From NCBI GenBank assembly GCA_045647905.1, contig JAZRMZ010000163.1, forward strand, positions 1-9,636: DNA of 9,636 nt. The letters are read 5' to 3'. This document shows positions 5,408-9,636 of this stretch, one piece after another (position 1 is the stretch's first letter; each line of letters opens with the position of its first letter). This DNA comes from SIG440 sp045647905 (GTDB lineage: Bacteria > Bacillota > Clostridia > Monoglobales > Monoglobaceae). The translations under genes and the position numbers were made by a program. The notes below the pieces were generated by a model, which did no database searches, was not told the DNA's origin, and was given only the letters and a program-made list of their open reading frames with translations.

Positions 5408-6241
5408 TTAATACTCGTCCGGAAGCTCATCAAGCTCATCACATCTGAAAACCGGACCGTCTTTGCACACATACTTCGCACCAACATTGCATCTTCCGCA
5501 CTTGCCGACTCCGCACTTCATTCTGAGTTCAAGGGTTGTGTAAATCTGTGTTTTGTCAAAGCCAAGCTCACAAAGTCCATCCAGAGTAAACTTAATCATA
5601 ATGGGAGGGCCGCAAAGAACTGCTGTTTTGTTTGTGTCAAAGCCAAGCTCCTTTACGTAATTGGGAACAAACCCCACATGACCGTCCCATCCCTCCTGAG
5701 GATTGTCAATGGTCAGATGAACCTTTACGCCTGCATCATTGGCCCACTCATCAATAATTTCATTATAGTCAAGCAAGTCATCCTTGCTTCGTGAACCGTA
5801 AACAATATCAATATCGCCGTAGCGGTCACGGTAGTCCCGGCAATAATTGATAACCGAGCGAAGGGGCGCAAGACCAACGCCGCCTGCAATAAACAAAAGG
5901 TTTTTGCCTGCAAACACATCATCAACAGGGAAGGGTTTCCCGTATGGCCCTCTGATTGTTATCTGCTGACCAACCTCTGCCTGATGAAGCCAATTGGTTA
6001 CGCATCCGCATTTCTTTATGGAAAATTCCATATACTCTTCATTTGTGGGCGAAGATGTTATTGAGAACATTGCTTCACCAACTCCGGGAACAGAAAGCAT
6101 GGCACATTGTCCCGGACGGTGTTCAAAGGCTTTTTTGCCTTCAGGAGTCACGACTCTGAAGGTTTTAATATCAGGCGTATCAATACGGACATCGGTTATA
6201 ACACCGATTTTGGGGATTAAAGTTTCTTCTCTGTTATTCAC
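5408..6241 (-). CDS. FAD/NAD(P)H-binding oxidoreductase, FlxA/AsrB/sulfhydrogenase-gamma-like
   Basis: This 277-residue ferredoxin-NADP reductase-like protein would be the NAD(P)H entry point of the complex. The FAD-binding beta barrel includes RPGQCAMLS (42-50) and MFSITSSPT (58-66). The nucleotide-binding domain has FIAGGVGLAPLRSVI (117-131), VYGSRSKDD (147-155) and CGPPIMI (210-216). A C-terminal four-cysteine 2Fe-2S motif of the PyrK/AsrB kind follows: Cys243, Cys248, Cys251 and Cys259 (CGVGKCGRC), with Cys267 nearby. I chose the GTG at 6241 because GGAGGG lies 7 bases before it. An in-frame TTG at 6256 overlaps that site and would be preceded by nothing useful. From 6241 the gene overlaps the end of the upstream gene by 8 bp (GTGAATAA), indicating translational coupling. 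AsrB is unlikely, since there is no siroheme sulfite reductase AsrC, and there is no NiFe hydrogenase either. NADH versus NADPH cannot be told by eye. Confidence 0.87.
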   Translation of the reverse strand: MNNREETLIPKIGVITDVRIDTPDIKTFRVVTPEGKKAFEHRPGQCAMLSVPGVGEAMFSITSSPTNEEYMEFSIKKCGCVTNWLHQAEVGQQITIRGPYGKPFPVDDVFAGKNLLFIAGGVGLAPLRSVINYCRDYRDRYGDIDIVYGSRSKDDLLDYNEIIDEWANDAGVKVHLTIDNPQEGWDGHVGFVPNYVKELGFDTNKTAVLCGPPIMIKFTLDGLCELGFDKTQIYTTLELRMKCGVGKCGRCNVGAKYVCKDGPVFRCDELDELPDEY

Positions 6242-7262
6242 TTTGTTTCCCTCCAATTTTTTTCATTACTTTAACAATATTCATAGAAACGGGACATTTG
6301 GCAAGACATCTTCCGCAACCCGCACAGCCCAAAATTCCGTCATTGTTTTCGGGATAGTAAATTAGCTTGTGCATAAATCTCTGACGGAAGCGTTCTTTTT
6401 GAGTAAGTCTGTTGTTTCCGTGAGCCATTTTGGTAAAATCAGAATACATACATGAATCCCAGCACCTGAATCTTATGACCCCTTTTCCTGTGTTGTAATC
6501 CTTAATGTCATAGCACTGACAGGTGGGACATACAAAAGTACAGGTTCCGCATCCAAGACAGCTTCCTGAAAGCTCATCCCATGCAGGATTGTTGAAAAAA
6601 TCTTCCGTCTTTCCACCGCCAAAAGCATCTGCTTTAAGGTCTTTGAGGGGGAGTTTTTCCATAATGGCAGAAATCTTTTCCTTCTGCTCATTCACTTCGG
6701 TTTCATCACATTCTTCGGTGAAAGCTGAAATCTTTTTCAAAAGTGCCTCACCCTTTTTGGTGTTTGCTTTGAAGAAGATTTCACTTTCTGTTTTCCATGT
6801 TGCAATATCGCCTTCGGGTTCTTCGGGAGAAATTCCAAAGGTTCTGCAGAAACAGGTTTCCGCAGGTTTTGCACAGGCAGTTGACACGATTATACCTTTT
6901 TCACGCCTTGAAGCATAGTAGCTGTCAACAGGCTCACTCAGAAAAACTCTGTCCAGAATTTCAAAGCTCTTTACGTCACAGGCACGAACTCCAAAGATAA
7001 CAAAGTCCTCTGCTTCGCATCTTGTGTCAATGACTTCGATGTTTTTGCCCTCTGTCCTGAATTCCATCAGGTTTTCCATCTGAGGGAAGAAGAAATCCTT
7101 TGGACTTCGTACGGTATTCAAAGCATCGCTCCACAAAACTCCCTTTTCCCACTGTCGGTATACGGCACTTCCGTCCGATTCATCGGCAGGAAGATAAAGC
7201 TGTGCGGATTTTGCAATTTCTTCAAAAACATAATCTATTTTGTCAAGAGAACATTTACGCAT
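6234..7262 (-). CDS. Dicluster 4Fe-4S protein, sulfhydrogenase-beta/AsrA/FlxB-like
   Basis: This 342-residue iron-sulfur protein is related to the beta subunit of archaeal sulfhydrogenase (HydB) and to AsrA. The N-terminal region has the family's conserved FGVRACDVKSFEILDRVF (90-107), a YYASRREKGIIV segment (115-126), and TACAKPAETCFCRTFG (128-143), whose cysteines may hold a further cluster. Two ferredoxin-like motifs follow: Cys235/238/241/245 (CLGCGTCTFVC) with extra Cys248/250, and Cys313/316/319/323 (CAGCGRCLAKC). Cys267 and Cys271 lie between them. It presumably carries electrons between the FlxA-like reductase and the HdrA side. The ATG at 7262 has AGGAGGG six bases upstream and overlaps the previous stop by 8 bp (ATGCGTAA). 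The frame is open 38 codons further upstream, but that stretch is antisense-like to nothing and merely overlaps the preceding gene. Confidence 0.85.
   Translation of the reverse strand: MRKCSLDKIDYVFEEIAKSAQLYLPADESDGSAVYRQWEKGVLWSDALNTVRSPKDFFFPQMENLMEFRTEGKNIEVIDTRCEAEDFVIFGVRACDVKSFEILDRVFLSEPVDSYYASRREKGIIVSTACAKPAETCFCRTFGISPEEPEGDIATWKTESEIFFKANTKKGEALLKKISAFTEECDETEVNEQKEKISAIMEKLPLKDLKADAFGGGKTEDFFNNPAWDELSGSCLGCGTCTFVCPTCQCYDIKDYNTGKGVIRFRCWDSCMYSDFTKMAHGNNRLTQKERFRQRFMHKLIYYPENNDGILGCAGCGRCLAKCPVSMNIVKVMKKIGGKQSE
6249..6254 (-). promoter_or_regulatory. Ribosome binding site fixing the GTG start of the FlxA-like gene
   Basis: GGAGGG on the minus strand lies 7 bases before GTG 6241 and inside the last codons of the upstream gene. 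It shows that translation starts at 6241 and not at the TTG of 6254-6256. Confidence 0.75.
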
Positions 7263-8253
7263 CAATATCCCTCCTGTCAAACACTTCACCGGGTTCCAAA
7301 TCATCGGTGGTGTAGTCCACAAGCGGAGCTCTTGAGCCAACCTCTGCTCCTGCCTGATATTCACCATAGAATTCATTTATATCCTTTATGAACTTACGGT
7401 TCAAAAGATGAAGCGGAATATTCTGCGGACAAACTCTTGAACATTCTCCGCAGTCTGTGCATCTTCCTGCAACGTGATATGCTCTGATAATATGGAACAT
7501 TTTTTCTTCAAAACTGTTGGCAGGAGCCTTGTTTTCAACCCCTGACGAAGGATTGTCAAACACGCACTTTTCGCAAGTACACGCAGGGCAGGCATCACGG
7601 CAGGCATTGCAACGGATACAGCGTGAAAGCTCATTCTGCCAGAAGGCAAATCTCTCATCAGAAGTCATAGCCTCAACTTTGGCAACTTCATCAAATCTTG
7701 CCGACGCAATAACTTCGCCCTCATCGCCCAAAAGCTCGTCATAAGCCACGTGCTTTTTGCTCTTGCAGTTTACGCAACGCTCCAGAAGAACATCCTTTGC
7801 AGGAACCGCAATGGGCTTATCTTCATAAATTGTTGTAACCAGAAGATTTTCGCCGTCTTGGTTAATTTCGCAGATTCCCTGGCCCGTAACCGCTTTCAGC
7901 TTTGCAACATCAACCATACCTTCACAAGGAACGCCAACCGCATAAACCTTTTCACGGTCAAAACGGTGTTCGGTCAGAAGCTGATTAAAGCTGTATGTAT
8001 CGCAGGGCTTCAGAAAAACAAGGATTTTACCTTCAAGTCTGTCTGTTTTTGAAACAAGGTATTTCGAGAAGTTAACTCCGCAAAAATGGTTCCAGACAAA
8101 ATCTTGTCTTAAATCTTCTTCGGCTTTGAACATTTTTGGTGTTACGTCGTAGCCAAATTCGCCTTTGCTCCAGCCAAGGACTGCGGCAACAGTACCGTCT
8201 GCAAGCAGAGAAACTGCCTTATCTGTCAATTGGGTTTGTGTTATCTTTTGCAT
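7255..8253 (-). CDS. Second 4Fe-4S protein, FrhB/HydB/FlxC-like
   Basis: This 332-residue protein is a distant paralogue of the next gene: an N-terminal domain without an obvious nucleotide motif, then a cysteine-rich ferredoxin-like part. In the N-terminal half are LKPCD (81-85), VPCEGM (108-113) and ERCVNCKSKK (158-167), a cysteine arrangement seen in the F420-hydrogenase beta-subunit (FrhB) family, where it holds a 4Fe-4S cluster. The C-terminal half has Cys212/215/218/222 (CIRCNACRDAC), more cysteines at 225, 227 and 230, and Cys265/268/271/275 (CTDCGECSRVC). It would be another wire in the electron path; an actual flavin site, as in FrhB, is possible but not visible. The ATG at 8253 follows GGAGG. 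It overlaps the MvhD-like gene by 13 bp upstream and the FlxB-like gene by 8 bp downstream. The FlxC label rests on gene content, not on a clear sequence signature. Confidence 0.83.
   Translation of the reverse strand: MQKITQTQLTDKAVSLLADGTVAAVLGWSKGEFGYDVTPKMFKAEEDLRQDFVWNHFCGVNFSKYLVSKTDRLEGKILVFLKPCDTYSFNQLLTEHRFDREKVYAVGVPCEGMVDVAKLKAVTGQGICEINQDGENLLVTTIYEDKPIAVPAKDVLLERCVNCKSKKHVAYDELLGDEGEVIASARFDEVAKVEAMTSDERFAFWQNELSRCIRCNACRDACPACTCEKCVFDNPSSGVENKAPANSFEEKMFHIIRAYHVAGRCTDCGECSRVCPQNIPLHLLNRKFIKDINEFYGEYQAGAEVGSRAPLVDYTTDDLEPGEVFDRRDIDA
7269..7275 (-). promoter_or_regulatory. Ribosome binding site fixing the FlxB-like start
   Basis: AGGAGGG on the minus strand lies 6 bases before ATG 7262, within the 3' end of the upstream gene. 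It selects 7262 over in-frame starts up to 7376. Confidence 0.8.
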
Positions 8254-8675
8254 CGCAGATCCTCCAACCTCTTGTTTTCTCCAAGTGCCGTTACTTTTCG
8301 GACAAAATCATTCATTGTAGCGGCAAATTTTGCACCTTCTGCCGCAGAAACCCATTCAACACGGGTACGTTCTTTTTCAATGCCCAAAAAGTCGAGCATG
8401 GAAAAGAGTGCCGCCATTCTTCTTCTGGTGTAGTAGTTGCCTGATGTATAGTGGCAGTCGCCGGGGTGGCAACCGCAGATTATAACGCCGTCTGCACCCC
8501 TCTGGAATGCACGGAGAACAAACATGGGATTAACACGGCAAGAGCATGGAACTCTTATGATTTTCACATCAGCCGGATAGCTGAGGCGGTTGTTTCCCGC
8601 AAGGTCTGCACCGGCATAAGAACACCAGTTACAGCAAAAAGCAACAATCAAAGGTTTATGTTCATTCACTTGCAT
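8241..8675 (-). CDS. mvhD: MvhD/FlxD-type electron-transfer subunit (hydrogenase iron-sulfur subunit family)
   Basis: This 144-residue protein belongs to the MvhD/FlpD/FrhD-like family that docks on HdrA and passes electrons into it through a 2Fe-2S cluster. Signature cysteines are present: FCCNWCSYAGAD (13-24), RVPCSC (41-46) and the CGCHPGDCHY block (67-76). The length is normal for the stand-alone form. Family members link HdrA either to a NiFe hydrogenase (in methanogens) or to formate dehydrogenase or Flx proteins. Here the neighbours point to the Flx type, so flxD would be an equally good name. The ATG at 8675 is preceded by GGAGGTGG. The gene overlaps the end of hdrA by 10 bp and the start of the next gene by 13 bp. 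The last 14 or so residues are charged and outside the conserved core. Confidence 0.92.
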   Translation of the reverse strand: MQVNEHKPLIVAFCCNWCSYAGADLAGNNRLSYPADVKIIRVPCSCRVNPMFVLRAFQRGADGVIICGCHPGDCHYTSGNYYTRRRMAALFSMLDFLGIEKERTRVEWVSAAEGAKFAATMNDFVRKVTALGENKRLEDLRCKR

Positions 8676-9636
8676 ATTGCGTCCACCTCCGCCATAATCT
8701 GATTACTTGCAAATCCGTTCAGGTCCATAGCACCTGACGGACAGGCAACCGTACAAGCACCGCAACCCTGACAAACCGCAGGATTAACAATGGCAATTCT
8801 TCTGATTTTTGTTGTTCTGTCAGGCATACGGAATTCTTTTTCCTCATAAGTTATAGCGCCATAAGGACAAACTCTTTCACAGGAAGAACAGCCGTTACAC
8901 ATAAGCTCATTTGAATGAGCAACACAGGGATTTCCTGTCAGCTTATCCTTTGCAAGAAGTCCGATAACCTTGGAAGCCGCCGCACCTGCCTGAGAAACAG
9001 TTTCGGGAATATCTTTAGGCCCCTGACAAGCACCCGACAAAAATACGCCTGCCGTAGGGCTTTCCACCGGACGGAGCTTGGGATGAGCTTCGGTGAAGAA
9101 GTCGTTTGTGTCCATACTTGCCGTAAGCATGGTTGCAAGAGGTCTTGCCGACTTATCAGGCTCAATTGCCGCCGCCAGAACCACAAGGTCAGCATCAATG
9201 TGAAGCTGTTTGTTCTCAATAAGGTCTGATGCCTGAACCTTCAGCTTATCGCCTTGGGGAGTGACCTTGCCCACCATACCTTTCACATATTTTACGCCGT
9301 ATTCCTCAACTGCTCTGCGATAAAATTCGTCAAAGTTCTTACCGGGAGTTCTCACATCTATATAAAACACATAAACTTCGGTGTCTGGATATTTGTCACG
9401 TGTGAGCATTGCGTGTTTTGCCGTGTACATACAACAAATCTTTGAGCAATATTCTTTGCCCTTTTCAGCGCAGGAATCACAACGTGAGCCAACACACTGA
9501 ACGAACACGATAGTGTGCGGATGCTTGCCGTCGGAGGGACGGACCAGCTTACCGGCAGAAGGTCCGGCCGCATTGGTCAGACGCTCAAACTCCAGCGAGG
9601 TGATAACATCCTTGGACTGGCTGTAGGCGTACTCGT
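8666..9636 (-). CDS. hdrA: HdrA, flavin-based electron-bifurcating subunit (C-terminal half, open at window edge)
   Basis: The frame is open to the right edge, and about 322 residues are visible of a protein usually around 650 or more. HdrA carries the FAD thought to bifurcate electrons in heterodisulfide reductase complexes. Visible landmarks, in order: ITSLEFERL and LVRPSDGK; VFVQCVGSRCDSC then EYCSKICCMYTAK, the typical HdrA cysteine region; a long thioredoxin-reductase-like section with DLVVLAAAIEP; GVFLSGACQGPKDIPETVSQ, where the FAD domain ends; and a C-terminal ferredoxin domain with CNGCSSCERVCP (8864-8899) and CQGCGACTVACP (8738-8773), two 4Fe-4S clusters. A GTG at 9508 is internal and not the true start, because homology clearly continues upstream. 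It ends by overlapping the MvhD-like gene by 10 bp. The 130 bases nearest the edge are much richer in GC than the rest of the gene. Confidence 0.93.
   Translation of the reverse strand, partial: EYAYSQSKDVITSLEFERLTNAAGPSAGKLVRPSDGKHPHTIVFVQCVGSRCDSCAEKGKEYCSKICCMYTAKHAMLTRDKYPDTEVYVFYIDVRTPGKNFDEFYRRAVEEYGVKYVKGMVGKVTPQGDKLKVQASDLIENKQLHIDADLVVLAAAIEPDKSARPLATMLTASMDTNDFFTEAHPKLRPVESPTAGVFLSGACQGPKDIPETVSQAGAAASKVIGLLAKDKLTGNPCVAHSNELMCNGCSSCERVCPYGAITYEEKEFRMPDRTTKIRRIAIVNPAVCQGCGACTVACPSGAMDLNGFASNQIMAEVDAICK

Noticed and set aside
5408..7262. Reading the FlxA- and FlxB-like genes as anaerobic sulfite reductase AsrB/AsrA or sulfhydrogenase gamma/beta
   Set aside because: The families are related, but there is no siroheme subunit AsrC and no NiFe hydrogenase subunit in the visible operon. 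The HdrA and MvhD neighbours point to a Flx-type role.

Overview
This window looks like a piece of an anaerobic, gut-type Clostridia chromosome (Firmicutes, perhaps Oscillospiraceae or Lachnospiraceae). The support is moderate GC (about 40-45% over most of it), strong AGGAGG-type ribosome binding sites, tightly overlapping genes, and a large operon of oxygen-sensitive iron-sulfur and flavin proteins. The genus cannot be fixed from sequence alone.

Layout. Bases 1-279 are non-coding and built of repeats: a GC-rich inverted-repeat element that appears to have been split by a 131-bp MITE-like palindromic element flanked by a perfect 12-bp duplication. A good sigma-A-type promoter (280-308) follows. 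Two plus-strand genes come next: rsmE (16S rRNA m3U1498 methyltransferase) and an unrecognised four-helix membrane protein. Bases 1664-1839 hold a cluster of small hairpins and a bidirectional terminator, where the plus-strand genes meet the minus-strand genes. Everything from 1840 to the right edge is on the minus strand.

In transcription order (right to left), the minus strand carries: the C-terminal half of HdrA (cut by the window edge), an MvhD/FlxD-type electron-transfer protein, two related iron-sulfur proteins of the sulfhydrogenase-beta/FrhB kind, a FAD/NAD(P)H-binding reductase with a C-terminal 2Fe-2S site (FlxA/AsrB-like), an SdhB/TfrB-like protein with one 2Fe-2S and two 4Fe-4S sites, and a soluble fumarate-reductase-type flavoprotein. 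Neighbours overlap by 8-13 bp or lie 12-13 bp apart, so this is one translationally coupled operon. After it come a wrecked Gfo/Idh/MocA-type dehydrogenase gene and an intact sugar-phosphate isomerase/epimerase-family gene.

How the genes may work together. HdrA is the known flavin-based electron-bifurcating subunit, and MvhD/FlxD connects it to a partner. The FlxA-like protein would pass hydride from NAD(P)H into the iron-sulfur chain. HdrB and HdrC, the usual disulfide-reducing partners, are absent from the visible part. Their place is taken by a fumarate-reductase-type pair with the key active-site residues retained. The simplest reading is a cytosolic complex coupling NAD(P)H, ferredoxin and reduction of fumarate or a related unsaturated acid. 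That is inference from gene content. The parts are known families, and I cannot name a characterised complex with exactly this composition.
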